Notes: generated by a model not told the origin, from the sequence alone. Numbered from the stretch's first letter, positions 26,227 to 35,670 are shown. The stretch is 64,000 nucleotides of DNA from an uncultured Lachnospiraceae bacterium (GCA_910587935.1 CAJUNP010000013.1:1-64000); one strand, 5' to 3'. A program made the numbers and translations.

Positions 26227-27421
26227 CCTCACACACCTGAAATATGTAGAACTTCAGATAATAAGATTCATCCGCAGCCCACAGAATCGGATGGTCGCAG
26301 GCCTGTGTCCGGAATTCCGCCTGGCGCAGCCTGCGGCGCGCGCTCCTGGCCGCTTCCTGTATCGTTTTGGCAAAAAGAGCCGGGTCCATAAAATGAGAGC
26401 AGGAACAGGTTGCCAGAAAGCCTCCGTCTTTTACAAGCCGGATTCCCCGCAGATTTATTTCGCGGTAACCCTTTACGGCGTTTTTAACGGAATTTCTTGA
26501 CTTGGTAAAGGCCGGCGGATCTAAAATTACCACGTCGAAGGTTTCGCCCTTTGCCTCCAACTCCGGCAGCAATTCAAACACATCGGCGCATAAAAACTTA
26601 ACACGGTCCTGAAGATTGTTTAAAGCGGAATTTTTCGAAGCCTGTCTGACGGCCGTTTCGGAAGCGTCCACACCCAGCACTTCCGCCGCCCCCGCAATTC
26701 CTGCGTTTAACGCAAAGGAGCCTGTGTGCGTAAAGCAGTCCAATACCCTTTTTCCCCTGCAAAGCTTTTGGATGGCCGCACGGTTATTTTTCTGGTCGAG
26801 GAAAAAGCCGGTTTTCTGGCCGTCCATAACGTCCACCATATACCGGACGCCGTTTTCTGTAATTTCTACATTTGTATCGAAAGGATCGCCGATAAAACCC
26901 TTGAAGCGTTCCATCCCTTCCAGCAGACGTACTTTTGCGTCGCTTCGTTCGTAAATTCCGCGGATTAAAATTCCGTCCGCAGCCAGAACTTCTTTCAGGC
27001 AGTCAAGAATCACAGGCTTGAGCCGATCGATTCCCAGAGCAAGAGATTCCACTACCAGCACGTCTGAAAATTTATCGACGACGATACCCGGCAAATAGTC
27101 GGCTTCACCGAAAATCACCCGGCAGCAGGAGGTATCTATGGTCTGTTTCCGGTATTCCCAAGCATTTTTTACACGCGTCATAATAAAACCGCGGTCGATA
27201 ACCGTGTCCTGTTTTCTGGAAAGAAGCCGGACGGTGATTTTGGAGCGAGTGTTAATAAATCCATACCCCAGAAAATATCCGTCAAAGTCACGAACCGTAA
27301 CGATATCTCCGTTTTCAAAGCTTCCTGCAACAGAGTCAATTTCATTATCATAGACCCAGGCTCCTCCGTTTTTAAGGGTTCGGCCTTCGCCTTTTTTTAA
27401 TGTTACAAATACATCGTACAT
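26219..27421 (-). CDS. rlmI: Class I SAM-dependent rRNA (cytosine-C5) methyltransferase, RlmI/RlmKL-type
   Basis: A 400-residue enzyme. N-terminal PUA domain (~3-75: LKKGEGRTLKNGGAWVYDNEI), then the RlmI-type EEHEE-like domain and a Rossmann methyltransferase with VLDCFTHTGSFALNAG (SAM motif I), DVVILDPPAF (catalytic NPP-like motif) and CSCSHFM with the catalytic cysteines. It should methylate a 23S rRNA cytosine. ATG 27421 follows AAAGGA; the longer frame to 27523 has no site and lacks family similarity. Confidence 0.88.
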   Translation of the reverse strand: MYDVFVTLKKGEGRTLKNGGAWVYDNEIDSVAGSFENGDIVTVRDFDGYFLGYGFINTRSKITVRLLSRKQDTVIDRGFIMTRVKNAWEYRKQTIDTSCCRVIFGEADYLPGIVVDKFSDVLVVESLALGIDRLKPVILDCLKEVLAADGILIRGIYERSDAKVRLLEGMERFKGFIGDPFDTNVEITENGVRYMVDVMDGQKTGFFLDQKNNRAAIQKLCRGKRVLDCFTHTGSFALNAGIAGAAEVLGVDASETAVRQASKNSALNNLQDRVKFLCADVFELLPELEAKGETFDVVILDPPAFTKSRNSVKNAVKGYREINLRGIRLVKDGGFLATCSCSHFMDPALFAKTIQEAARSARRRLRQAEFRTQACDHPILWAADESYYLKFYIFQVCEEK

Positions 27422-27556
27422 GGAGATTCCTTTCTTAAAGCAGATTAATACCCTTGTCAAGAGAGGGTAACAAGACTTTATTAATTCTATTACAGGAATG
27501 TAAAATAGGCAATACATATTCACCTGTTATTTATCCGGACAATGAGCAGATAAACC

Positions 27557-27585
27557 TTGCAGTAATTTAATAAAAAAACTATAAT
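27557..27585 (+). promoter_or_regulatory. Predicted sigma-A promoter of the receiver-alarmone synthetase gene
   Basis: TTGCAG (27557-27562), a 17-base spacer, TATAAT (27580-27585), 40 bases before ATG 27625. Confidence 0.7.
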
Positions 27586-27624
27586 TAAGAAGGAATATAA
27601 GAAATAGGGGCAGGGTTATCGGCT

Positions 27625-28695
27625 ATGCAAAAGATATTAGTAGTGGACGACATGGAAATAAACCGTGAGCTGCTGCGGGAGATACTGGAAGAAGATTACA
27701 TTGTGGAAACAACGGAAGACGGAGAGAAAGCTCTCACAGTATTGCGGCAGCGCCATAACGAGACGGCGGCGCTTCTTCTGGACCTGAGGATGCCTAATAA
27801 AGACGGATTTGCGGTTCTTGAAGAGATGCGCGAGAATGGGTGGATCAACAAAATTCCCGTGCTTATCATAAGCGGCGAACACGCCGTTGAAGTTGAGAAT
27901 CAATGTTTTGAACTGGGGGTATCCGATTTTATTCACAAGCCTTTCGAGTTTTCCATTGTCAAAAACAGAGTGAGGAACGCCATCGAATTATCTGCCAGTA
28001 AAAAGCGCCTGCAGCAGACCGTGGAGGAACAGGCCCAGACCCTGAAGAAACAGTCCCAGATCATCCAGATGCAGGCGGAAAGATTAAGCAAGGCCAAGCC
28101 TTTTAATAATCTGATGATGGAGTACCGCTCTGTGATTATGGAAGTGGAGACACGGCTTAAGGTGCTGAATGCGGTATTTTCCGAAGAATATAACCGGAAT
28201 CCCTTTGAATCCATTAAGAGCCGCTTAAAGACGCCGGAAAGTATATACAAAAAGCTGGAGAAAAAGGGTTATCCCGTTACCATGGAGAATATAAAAGAGC
28301 ATGTGGAAGATGTAGCGGGTCTGCGGGTGATCTGTTCTTTTCCCGACGACATTTACCGACTGGCTGATTTGCTGGTGAAACAGGACGACAATATTTTGCT
28401 GCGGGAAAAGGATTATATTAAGACGCCTAAGGCAAACGGCTACCGCAGCCTGCATTTAATTTTGAATGTGCCGATTTTTCTGCCTCATGAGAAGAAATAT
28501 ATGAAAGCCGAAGTACAGTTCCGTACGATTGCCATGGATTTCTGGGCCAGCCTGGAACACAAATTGAAATATAAAAAGGACATAAATGAGACCGACGAGA
28601 TAGAACAGAGACTGAAGGCCTGCGCGGATTCCATAGAGGTACTGGATTACCAGATGCAGGATATACGGGACAGAATATACAGTAACCCCCGATGA
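27625..28695 (+). CDS. Response regulator receiver fused to (p)ppGpp synthetase (RelA/SpoT synthetase domain)
   Basis: A 356-residue two-domain protein. Residues 1-120 are a receiver domain with Asp8, Asp9, phosphoacceptor Asp53 (LLLDLRMPNKDG) and Lys105 (HKPFEF). Residues ~122-155 form a Gln/Lys-rich coiled coil. Residues ~160-350 are a RelA/SpoT synthetase domain: EDVAGLRVIC, the G-loop/Y-loop YIKTPKANGYRSLH, and AEVQFRTIAMDFWASLEHKLKYK, which keeps the catalytic Glu of the E-x-Q motif. No HD hydrolase, TGS or ACT domain, so it resembles small alarmone synthetases placed under phosphorylation control. It should transfer pyrophosphate from ATP to GDP/GTP. Own promoter upstream, terminator downstream. 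Confidence 0.9.
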   Translation: MQKILVVDDMEINRELLREILEEDYIVETTEDGEKALTVLRQRHNETAALLLDLRMPNKDGFAVLEEMRENGWINKIPVLIISGEHAVEVENQCFELGVSDFIHKPFEFSIVKNRVRNAIELSASKKRLQQTVEEQAQTLKKQSQIIQMQAERLSKAKPFNNLMMEYRSVIMEVETRLKVLNAVFSEEYNRNPFESIKSRLKTPESIYKKLEKKGYPVTMENIKEHVEDVAGLRVICSFPDDIYRLADLLVKQDDNILLREKDYIKTPKANGYRSLHLILNVPIFLPHEKKYMKAEVQFRTIAMDFWASLEHKLKYKKDINETDEIEQRLKACADSIEVLDYQMQDIRDRIYSNPR

Positions 28696-28724
28696 CCGGT
28701 TTGCATCCGGTACGAAGTCGGCAG

Positions 28725-28765
28725 AAACCGCCGCACGGATTTCCTGAATCCATGCGGCGGTTTTT
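28725..28765. terminator. Bidirectional terminator after the alarmone synthetase gene
   Basis: AAACCGCCGCACGGATT (28725-28741) pairs with AATCCATGCGGCGGTTT (28747-28763) with one mismatch, and ends in a T-run. It sits between two convergent stops. Confidence 0.9.
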
Positions 28766-28767
28766 GG

Positions 28768-30588
28768 TCAGGCGACAGGTATTTTAAGAACCTGGCCGAT
28801 ATTCAGCAGATCTCCGGTTAATCCATTCAATTTCTGAATTGCGCTTACCGTTGTTCCATATTGCCTGGAAAGCAGCCATAAGGTGTCTCCCGGCTGAACC
28901 ACATGGGAAATATAGGAACCGCCGTTTTGCATGACGGGAACCTTTAACACCTGACCGATATTCAGCAAATCGCTTGTTAATCCGTTTAATTTCTTCAGCG
29001 TATCCACCGTTGTCTGGTATTTTCTGGCGATAAGCCATAAACTGTCGCCGGCTTTCACCACATATTCCATAATTCCGGAATCGCTTCCGGAGGGAGGAAC
29101 GGTCTGTTCGATTCCCAAATACGTTTGATACAGTGTCCGCCAGGTAAGAGGGCCTACGATGCCGTCGGGATTTAACTGCATAAGCTGCTGGAACGCGATG
29201 ACCGCCTGCCGGGTCCCGCTGCCGAAAACGCCGTCCTGGGCGGGGGCGGGGATTCCGGGGTAATATTCCGAGATAACGTTAAGCAGATACTGCAGGGTAA
29301 TGACGTCGGGGCCTCTTGAACCCTGCCGCAGAGTGCTTGACGGCGGCACGGTACCGATTCCGAGAGAGTTTCCTTCGCTGTCTAATTCCGCAAGACGGGT
29401 AACGGCAGTATACAGGCTGGATATTTTGTACCAGGTGGACTTGCCCACGATACCGTCAGAGGTCAGATTAAAAATACTCTGAAATCTGCGTACGGCGTTT
29501 AGAGTACTGTCGCCAAACCTTCCGGCTTCGTCCGTAATCACGGGAATGGCGGGATAATTACGCCGGATTCTGTTCAGATACGTCTGGATTGTCTGTACGT
29601 CCAGTCCCGTACTGCCGATTTTTAAAGGGGTTCCCGGATAAGAAGATAACACGTTGGTGATTGCGTTTGTCTCGGCAATTTCTATGTCGTCCGGGTAATA
29701 GGAACGCAGGATCTGTATGGGGGTAAGTCCCTGATTTGCCAGGGTAACGGTTCCCCACTGGGACATTCCCTGACAGGATACGGAAGTGCCGTTGCAAAAG
29801 GAAGTAAAATACGGAGCGTTTTGCCCACGCCTGCGGACATACTCGTTAAAAATCAAATCTACGATCCTGCTGATGGAATCGTAGATGGGACGGCCATACA
29901 CAAAGTATTGGTCATAGGCGGTGCTGTTTGTAATATCAAAGTTATAACCGCGGCTTTTGTACCATTCCGTATAAACCCGGTTTAAGGCGAAGGTAATGAT
30001 CGCGTAAATATTAGCGGTCAGAGCAGGAACCGGCCAGGTGGGATAAATCTCGCTGCTGGCAACATTTTTTACGTAATCAGGAAAAGAAACCTGAACATTT
30101 GAAGCGGAAGAGTTCGGAGCGCCCAGATGTACCGTGATGGGATTGGGAATTACTACCTGGCGCAGCACATAAGGGGAATCAATCGTTCCCTGCTGGCTGC
30201 GGGGCGTTTCCATGGCCACCGCCGGTTCCCCAACGGAAATTTCGGCCTGCCCCGGACTGCGCTGTGCTTCCTGCATGGGAATAAGGGCCATCGGAAGCCG
30301 GGCCGTTTCACTTTCAAAAACAGGTATATCCGAAACATAAAGGGAATTAAAACCTGCCGCCTGAGCCAGTACATTATAGCTTGTATAAGGGGAGCCGGAA
30401 AAGTATGGATTTGTGGAAAAATTCCTGCTGACCGTTTCTAAAGGAACGGACGGCGTTTCGCCGTTTTCGTCGGTGGTCAGCCGATAGACGGTGTTACCGG
30501 AGGCATCTGTGATTTTAATCTGTGCGCCGCCAAGAGGCAGAGCGTCGTGGGCGGTTCGTGTCTGTATGCTTAAAAAACCAATAGCCAT
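28768..30588 (-). CDS. SpoIID-like / peptidoglycan-binding / LysM protein
   Basis: A 606-residue protein with a carboxypeptidase-regulatory-like N-terminal segment (~5-100), a region with the SpoIID-type signature FCNGTSVSCQGMSQWGTVTL and a nearby YYPDDIE (~260-300), two PG_binding_1 modules (LKIGSTGLDVQTIQTYLN and LRQGSRGPDVITLQYLLN, ~315-480) and two LysM domains (~500-550 and ~560-605). No signal peptide is evident. It probably binds or trims peptidoglycan, perhaps on the spore or cell wall. An ATG nine bases further out (30597) is possible; AGGAG lies 3 bases from it and 12 from 30588. It runs opposite to the flanking signalling genes. Confidence 0.8.
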   Translation of the reverse strand: MAIGFLSIQTRTAHDALPLGGAQIKITDASGNTVYRLTTDENGETPSVPLETVSRNFSTNPYFSGSPYTSYNVLAQAAGFNSLYVSDIPVFESETARLPMALIPMQEAQRSPGQAEISVGEPAVAMETPRSQQGTIDSPYVLRQVVIPNPITVHLGAPNSSASNVQVSFPDYVKNVASSEIYPTWPVPALTANIYAIITFALNRVYTEWYKSRGYNFDITNSTAYDQYFVYGRPIYDSISRIVDLIFNEYVRRRGQNAPYFTSFCNGTSVSCQGMSQWGTVTLANQGLTPIQILRSYYPDDIEIAETNAITNVLSSYPGTPLKIGSTGLDVQTIQTYLNRIRRNYPAIPVITDEAGRFGDSTLNAVRRFQSIFNLTSDGIVGKSTWYKISSLYTAVTRLAELDSEGNSLGIGTVPPSSTLRQGSRGPDVITLQYLLNVISEYYPGIPAPAQDGVFGSGTRQAVIAFQQLMQLNPDGIVGPLTWRTLYQTYLGIEQTVPPSGSDSGIMEYVVKAGDSLWLIARKYQTTVDTLKKLNGLTSDLLNIGQVLKVPVMQNGGSYISHVVQPGDTLWLLSRQYGTTVSAIQKLNGLTGDLLNIGQVLKIPVA

Positions 30589-30675
30589 GAATTTCATCTG
30601 CTCCTGTTTTTATAGAATATAAGTATGTGTAAGATATAAAAATAGTTACAATTTATAAGATTTCCCAACATAAAG

Positions 30676-30704
30676 TTGAAAAAATCAGGTATATCCCTTA
30701 TAAT
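30676..30704 (+). promoter_or_regulatory. Predicted sigma-A promoter of the hpt operon
   Basis: TTGAAA (30676-30681), a 17-base spacer, TATAAT (30699-30704), 52 bases before the GTG start at 30756. Confidence 0.7.
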
Positions 30705-30755
30705 GAAAAAGACTGACGGATTTAATTTGCGATAGAATCGTAAGGAGGTAATATT

Positions 30756-31106
30756 GTGGCTCTTTTGGATGAATTAAAGGAACTGCATGTGGATGTGGAG
30801 CAGGCGTTGAGCTCTCTGGGAGGAAACAGCCCTCTGTATGAAAAGCTGATTTTTAAGTTATCCGCTATGATCAGGGATTATGAGGTTACGGATGGATTTG
30901 AAGATAACGATTACCAGGAAATAATGGAAAAGGCCCATGCCCTGAAAGGAGCGACCGGGAACCTGGCCGTTACGCCTCTTTACAACGGTTATTCGGATAT
31001 TGTGCGCCTTTTAAGGGAAGAACGGCCAAAACAGGCGAAGGAAGTGATCAGGACGATGCTTCCGGTTCAGGAAGAAATAATTCGGTGCATAGAAAAATAC
31101 AGGTAA
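30756..31106 (+). CDS. Histidine phosphotransfer (Hpt) protein
   Basis: A 116-residue all-helical stand-alone Hpt domain. The phosphoacceptor is His61 in KAHALKGATGNL, the classic H-x-L-K-G motif. GTG start 8 bases after AAGGAGG. It would carry phosphate between the receiver domains of the hybrid kinase gene downstream and the output regulators around it. First gene of a co-directional set with the receiver-HD-GYP gene (28-base gap) and the hybrid kinase (42-base gap). Confidence 0.9.
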   Translation: MALLDELKELHVDVEQALSSLGGNSPLYEKLIFKLSAMIRDYEVTDGFEDNDYQEIMEKAHALKGATGNLAVTPLYNGYSDIVRLLREERPKQAKEVIRTMLPVQEEIIRCIEKYR

Positions 31107-31134
31107 CTTTTGGCAGTTTACATCGGAGGTTTGA

Positions 31135-32172
31135 ATGAATAATAAAAAGACAATCCTGATTGTTGACGACATCGAGATCAATCGCATGATCCTGGCAGAG
31201 ATTTTTGGCGACAGTTATCATATTGTTGAAGCGGACGGCGGCCGTAAAGCGATTGAACTGATTAACGCGCGTGAGGATATTTCGGCGGTTCTTTTAGACC
31301 TGCTGATGCCGGATATCAACGGTTTGGAGGTTTTAAAAGATATGAACCGGAGCGGCGCCATTAAGCGCATACCGGTTTTTCTGATTACAGCGGCGGACAG
31401 CCGGGAAATGTTAATGGAAGGTTATAATCTCGGCGCTATCGACGTGATAATGAAGCCTTTTATGGCACATTTCCTGAAATGCAGAATCAGCAGTGTGATC
31501 GAACTGTATGAATACAGAAAAGAACTGGAAAGTGTCGTACATAAGCAGACGAAGCGTCTTCATCAGATGATGCGGTCCGTGATCGAAGTTCTGGCTACGG
31601 CCGTCGAGTTTCGGGACTGTGAATCGGGAGAACATGTAAAGCGGATCTGCGGACTGACCAGGACCTTAATGACGGAAGTGAGCAATATGTACCCGGAGTA
31701 CCGTCTTTCGGAGGAAGAGATCGATAAGATCGCCGCATCTGCGGCGCTTCACGACGTAGGTAAAATTTCCATTCCCGACAGTATTCTGAACAAACCCGGC
31801 AGGCTTACCGCGGAAGAATTTGACATTATGAAACAGCATACGGTTAAGGGATGTGAGCTATTATCCAGTATCCCTGATATAATGGAACTCGGAGTTTACA
31901 GCTACGGATACGATATCTGCCGGCATCATCATGAACGCTGGGACGGAAAGGGATACCCGGACGGTCTAAGCGGAGACGACATTTCCATATGGGCGCAGGT
32001 GGTTGCGGTAGCGGATGTTTACGATGCGTTAACTTCTCCCAGGGTTTATAAAAAAGCGTTTTCCCATGATACGGCTATGACCATGATATTCGGCGGCGAA
32101 TGCGGGGTATTTAATCCCAAGATACTGAAGGCCATGGAGCGTGTCATGAATAATCAGAGTAAAGAAAATTAA
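31135..32172 (+). CDS. Receiver-HD-GYP protein, probable cyclic-di-GMP phosphodiesterase
   Basis: A 345-residue response regulator. Receiver domain 1-125 with Asp11, Asp12, phosphoacceptor Asp55 (LLDLLMPDINGLE) and Lys in MKPFMA. HD-GYP domain ~150-340 with H-D-V-G-K near 206 and H-H-H-E-R-W-D-G-K-G-Y-P-D-G-L near 262-276, so both the metal site and the GYP loop are intact, followed by ADVYDALTSPRVYK. The receiver resembles that of the alarmone synthetase protein at 27625 more than a generic receiver, suggesting that both are fed by the same relay. Confidence 0.9.
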   Translation: MNNKKTILIVDDIEINRMILAEIFGDSYHIVEADGGRKAIELINAREDISAVLLDLLMPDINGLEVLKDMNRSGAIKRIPVFLITAADSREMLMEGYNLGAIDVIMKPFMAHFLKCRISSVIELYEYRKELESVVHKQTKRLHQMMRSVIEVLATAVEFRDCESGEHVKRICGLTRTLMTEVSNMYPEYRLSEEEIDKIAASAALHDVGKISIPDSILNKPGRLTAEEFDIMKQHTVKGCELLSSIPDIMELGVYSYGYDICRHHHERWDGKGYPDGLSGDDISIWAQVVAVADVYDALTSPRVYKKAFSHDTAMTMIFGGECGVFNPKILKAMERVMNNQSKEN

Positions 32173-32214
32173 CGGTGAATCCGGTATGCGCCGGATTTCA
32201 GGGAGCGGTGGAAG

Positions 32215-34767
32215 ATGAACAAAAACGGTATAAGATTTTTAATAAGCAGTTTCATAGTATTTGTTTGTACCTGCATTCTTGTTTTTATTATGCTTGCCGT
32301 ATTTATGACAGGCAGAACGGATCGGGCCATTCAGGATCTGAGTCAGATTTATCTGGCGGAAATCAACGAACAGGTGCAGCAGAAATTTCGAACCACGATA
32401 GATCTTCGACTGGAACAGGTTGAAGGGACGATACAGAGAACGCCGCCCGATTCGGAATTAAGTGAAGAAGAAATTCGTAAAGAACTGCAGATCAGCGCCG
32501 AAGTAAGAGGTTTTGACTGGCTGGCTTTCTGTATGGGCGACGGCGCCGTGGATACAATTTGCGGCAAGGAGGTTGAGATTGAACGTGAAAAGCTGCAGGA
32601 AAATCTTGACCAAGGGGATTACATCATCGTTTGGGGAACACAGTCCCAGGATAAACGGATGCTTGTTTTCGGAATACATGCGCAGTACCGTCTGGAGAAT
32701 GGAGAACAGAGCGCCGCGTTAATCGCTGCCATTCCGATGGAAGATATGGCGAAAGTCCTGTTTGAAAACAAAGGAGATTCAAAAGTAACCTCACATCTGG
32801 TTGATTATAACGGTAATTTTATTATCCGTAACGGAGACGCTTTTCGGGAAAGCTATTTCGAACGTCTGCTGGCAATGGTCGATTCATCCCAGGGAAAAAC
32901 TGCGGATGATTACATTCGGGAAATTCAGGCTTCCATGGACGCGGGAGAAGATTATATAGCCACCGTATCCACGGAAAATGAGAGCAGTTATCTGTCTTGT
33001 ACAAAGCTTTCGCTGGATACGGACTGGTATTTGATTAATGTTATACCGGCTACCGTTTTTGGAGATGTGGTTAATGATTTGGACAAAATGCGGAGCATCG
33101 TAATGCTGGCTTCCGTTATTGTGATTTTGCTTATAATTTCGTATATTTTCTATAGATATTACGAGCAGACGCGGGCGCAGGTTAAAATGCTGGAAGAGTC
33201 CAGGGAAGAGGCCAGAAGTGCCAGCGCGGCTAAGAGTGAATTTCTGGCAAGTATGAGCCACGATATCCGTACGCCTATGAACGCTATTATCGGAATGACA
33301 GAAATAGCCAGAAAAAATGTCGAGGATCGTGACCGGATAGAGGAATGTCTTGGAAAGATTATGTTATCCAGCAAGCATTTGCTGGGACTGATTAACGATG
33401 TTTTAGATATGTCCAAGATTGAGAGCGGTAAAATGACGCTGAATATGACGCCTGTTTCCCTGCGCGATACGATGGATGACATCGTTAATATTATAAGGCC
33501 GCAGGTCAGATCCAGAGAAGAGCATTTTGACGTGTATATCCGGAATATTATTTCAGAGAACGTAATCTGCGACGGCGTACGTTTGAATCAGGTGCTGCTG
33601 AATCTGGTTTCCAACGCGGTAAAGTTTACGATGGAAGGCGGCAAAATAGATATTTATATGAATCAGGAGCCGTCCGAACGCGGGGATAACTATGTAAGAA
33701 CACATTTTAAGGTAGAAGATAACGGAATAGGCATGTCCGAGGACTTCCTGAAGAGAATTTTTGATACGTTCGCGAGAGAAGAGACGGGAGCAGCGCGCAA
33801 TATAGCAGGAACCGGTCTTGGAATGTCCATTACCAAAAGCATAATAGATATGATGGGCGGGACGATCGAGATACAAAGCGAGCTTGGAAAGGGGAGTTCC
33901 TTCCATGTGGTTCTGGATCTGGAAAAAGCTGATGAAGACGGCAGACATATGACGCTTCCGTCATGGAAAATTCTGGTGGTGGACGATGATGAAATGCTGT
34001 GTCTGAGCGCCGTCTCCAATTTGGAAGAGATGGGGGTTACTGCGGAATGGACACTGTATGGAGATGATGCCATCCGAAGAGTAAAGGAGCAGTACGATAA
34101 CGGCGCCGGTTACGATTTTGTTCTTGTAGACTGGAAGATGCCGAATATGAACGGAATTGAAATTGTCCGCGCAATCCGTAAGTCTCTGGATAAAAAAGTA
34201 CCCATTTTTCTGATGTCTGCGTATGACTGGACGGATATAGAAGACGGACTCGCTCCCGAGGATGAAGTGGAAGGATTTATCAGTAAACCGTTGTTTAAAT
34301 CTACCTTGTACGCAAAACTGAACCACTATATGGATAAAGAAGAGGGAGAAGCGGATGAGCAGGATGAGCCCGCGGTAGATTTTGGAGGAAAGCACATTTT
34401 AATGTCGGAAGATATCGACTTAAACTGGGAAGTGGCTTATGAAATTTTATCGGAATTCGGATTAATTATAGATCGTGCGGTAAACGGAAAAGAATGTGTG
34501 GAAATGTTTGAAAAAACGGAACCCGGCTATTACGACGCGGTTCTTATGGATATCCGGATGCCGGTTATGAATGGCTATGACGCTACGATGGCAATCCGTG
34601 CGCTGGATCGTCCGGATAAAAATCTGCCGATTATAGCCATGACTGCCGACGCTTTTTCCGACGACGCACAGCATTGTCTGGAGTGCGGCATGGACGCGCA
34701 TGTTGCCAAGCCCATCGACATACAGGAATGTATACGGATTCTGAGTAAGTATCTGAATCGGGATTAA
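32215..34767 (+). CDS. Hybrid sensor histidine kinase with two receiver domains
   Basis: An 850-residue membrane kinase: helix near 8-32, an extracytoplasmic sensor (~33-290), a second helix near 292-312, HisKA with His near 349 (LASMSHDIRTPMNAIIGM), HATPase_c (~455-570, NGIGMS and GTGLGMSITKSI), then receiver 1 with phosphoacceptor Asp near 639 (FVLVDWKMPNMNG) and receiver 2 with Asp near 779 (AVLMDIRMPVMNG) and Lys in AKPIDI. The double-receiver layout needs an Hpt to pass phosphate onward, and one is encoded two genes upstream. Sensor ligand unknown. Confidence 0.92.
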   Translation: MNKNGIRFLISSFIVFVCTCILVFIMLAVFMTGRTDRAIQDLSQIYLAEINEQVQQKFRTTIDLRLEQVEGTIQRTPPDSELSEEEIRKELQISAEVRGFDWLAFCMGDGAVDTICGKEVEIEREKLQENLDQGDYIIVWGTQSQDKRMLVFGIHAQYRLENGEQSAALIAAIPMEDMAKVLFENKGDSKVTSHLVDYNGNFIIRNGDAFRESYFERLLAMVDSSQGKTADDYIREIQASMDAGEDYIATVSTENESSYLSCTKLSLDTDWYLINVIPATVFGDVVNDLDKMRSIVMLASVIVILLIISYIFYRYYEQTRAQVKMLEESREEARSASAAKSEFLASMSHDIRTPMNAIIGMTEIARKNVEDRDRIEECLGKIMLSSKHLLGLINDVLDMSKIESGKMTLNMTPVSLRDTMDDIVNIIRPQVRSREEHFDVYIRNIISENVICDGVRLNQVLLNLVSNAVKFTMEGGKIDIYMNQEPSERGDNYVRTHFKVEDNGIGMSEDFLKRIFDTFAREETGAARNIAGTGLGMSITKSIIDMMGGTIEIQSELGKGSSFHVVLDLEKADEDGRHMTLPSWKILVVDDDEMLCLSAVSNLEEMGVTAEWTLYGDDAIRRVKEQYDNGAGYDFVLVDWKMPNMNGIEIVRAIRKSLDKKVPIFLMSAYDWTDIEDGLAPEDEVEGFISKPLFKSTLYAKLNHYMDKEEGEADEQDEPAVDFGGKHILMSEDIDLNWEVAYEILSEFGLIIDRAVNGKECVEMFEKTEPGYYDAVLMDIRMPVMNGYDATMAIRALDRPDKNLPIIAMTADAFSDDAQHCLECGMDAHVAKPIDIQECIRILSKYLNRD

Positions 34768-34793
34768 CCGCCGGGAAAGGTACGGGGATACAA

Positions 34794-35468
34794 ATGACGA
34801 AAAAGAAACTTGCACTCACCATTATTGATCGTTTAAAACAGGAATATCCCGACGCAGGGTGCTCCCTGGAATATAACCAGGCATGGAAGCTGCTTGTCAG
34901 TGTCAGGCTGGCTGCGCAGTGTACGGACGCGCGTGTGAATGTGGTAGTTCAGGATTTGTATGAAAAATTTCCAAGTGTGGAGACCCTTGCATCGGCGGAC
35001 GTAAAAGAAATTGAAAAGATTGTCAGACCCTGCGGTCTGGGAAACAGCAAGGCCAGGGACATCAGCGCCTGCATGAAGGTTTTGCGTGATCAGTATCAGG
35101 GTAATGTTCCGGAGGATTTTGAGGCGCTTTTAAAGCTTCCGGGCGTGGGACGCAAGAGTGCGAACCTGATTATGGGCGATGTGTTTGGCAAGCCGGCTAT
35201 TGTAACGGATACCCATTGTATCCGACTGACAAACCGTATGGGGCTGGTGGATCATATAAAAGAGCCGGCAAAGGTGGAAAAAGAGCTTTGGAAGATTATC
35301 CCGCCGGAGGAAGGCAGCGATTTCTGCCATCGTCTGGTTTACCACGGAAGGGATATATGCACTGCCAGAACGGCGCCGCACTGTGACCGCTGCTGTTTAA
35401 AGGATATATGCGCCAGGGAAGGTGTAGCATCGGATTTACCGGCAAACGGAAAGGGAAAAACAAAATAA
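34794..35468 (+). CDS. nth: Endonuclease III (DNA glycosylase/AP lyase)
   Basis: A 224-residue base-excision repair enzyme. Helix-hairpin-helix LPGVGRKSANLI with catalytic Lys, then the catalytic Asp in IVTDTHCIRLTNR, and a C-terminal [4Fe-4S] cluster loop with four cysteines in C-x7-C-x2-C-x5-C spacing (one residue longer in the first interval than Escherichia coli Nth). It removes oxidised pyrimidines and nicks the abasic site. The stop codon is immediately followed by the start of the next gene. Confidence 0.92.
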   Translation: MTKKKLALTIIDRLKQEYPDAGCSLEYNQAWKLLVSVRLAAQCTDARVNVVVQDLYEKFPSVETLASADVKEIEKIVRPCGLGNSKARDISACMKVLRDQYQGNVPEDFEALLKLPGVGRKSANLIMGDVFGKPAIVTDTHCIRLTNRMGLVDHIKEPAKVEKELWKIIPPEEGSDFCHRLVYHGRDICTARTAPHCDRCCLKDICAREGVASDLPANGKGKTK

Positions 35469-35669
35469 ATGGAAAAGACATATAAGCAACGGTATTTGGA
35501 CGGAGAAATCGAATTTGAAACAATCGATGATTATAGCTTTACATGGGGGACGGGAGATGATCCCCGGACACTCTGCCAGTACCTGGGATTAAACGAAGAA
35601 GAAGAAGACGCGTGGATCAGTATCGGGGAAGATGCGCTGCGAGACCTTTTAGACAGGCAAAAAAAGTAA
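35469..35669 (+). CDS. Small acidic protein of unknown function
   Basis: A 66-residue, strongly acidic protein whose ATG directly follows the TAA of nth (TAAATG), so it is translationally coupled to it. Contains E-E-E-E-D-A-W-I-S near the middle. No membrane segment, no recognised domain. It is followed by a strong terminator. Confidence 0.65.
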   Translation: MEKTYKQRYLDGEIEFETIDDYSFTWGTGDDPRTLCQYLGLNEEEEDAWISIGEDALRDLLDRQKK

Positions 35670-35670
35670 T

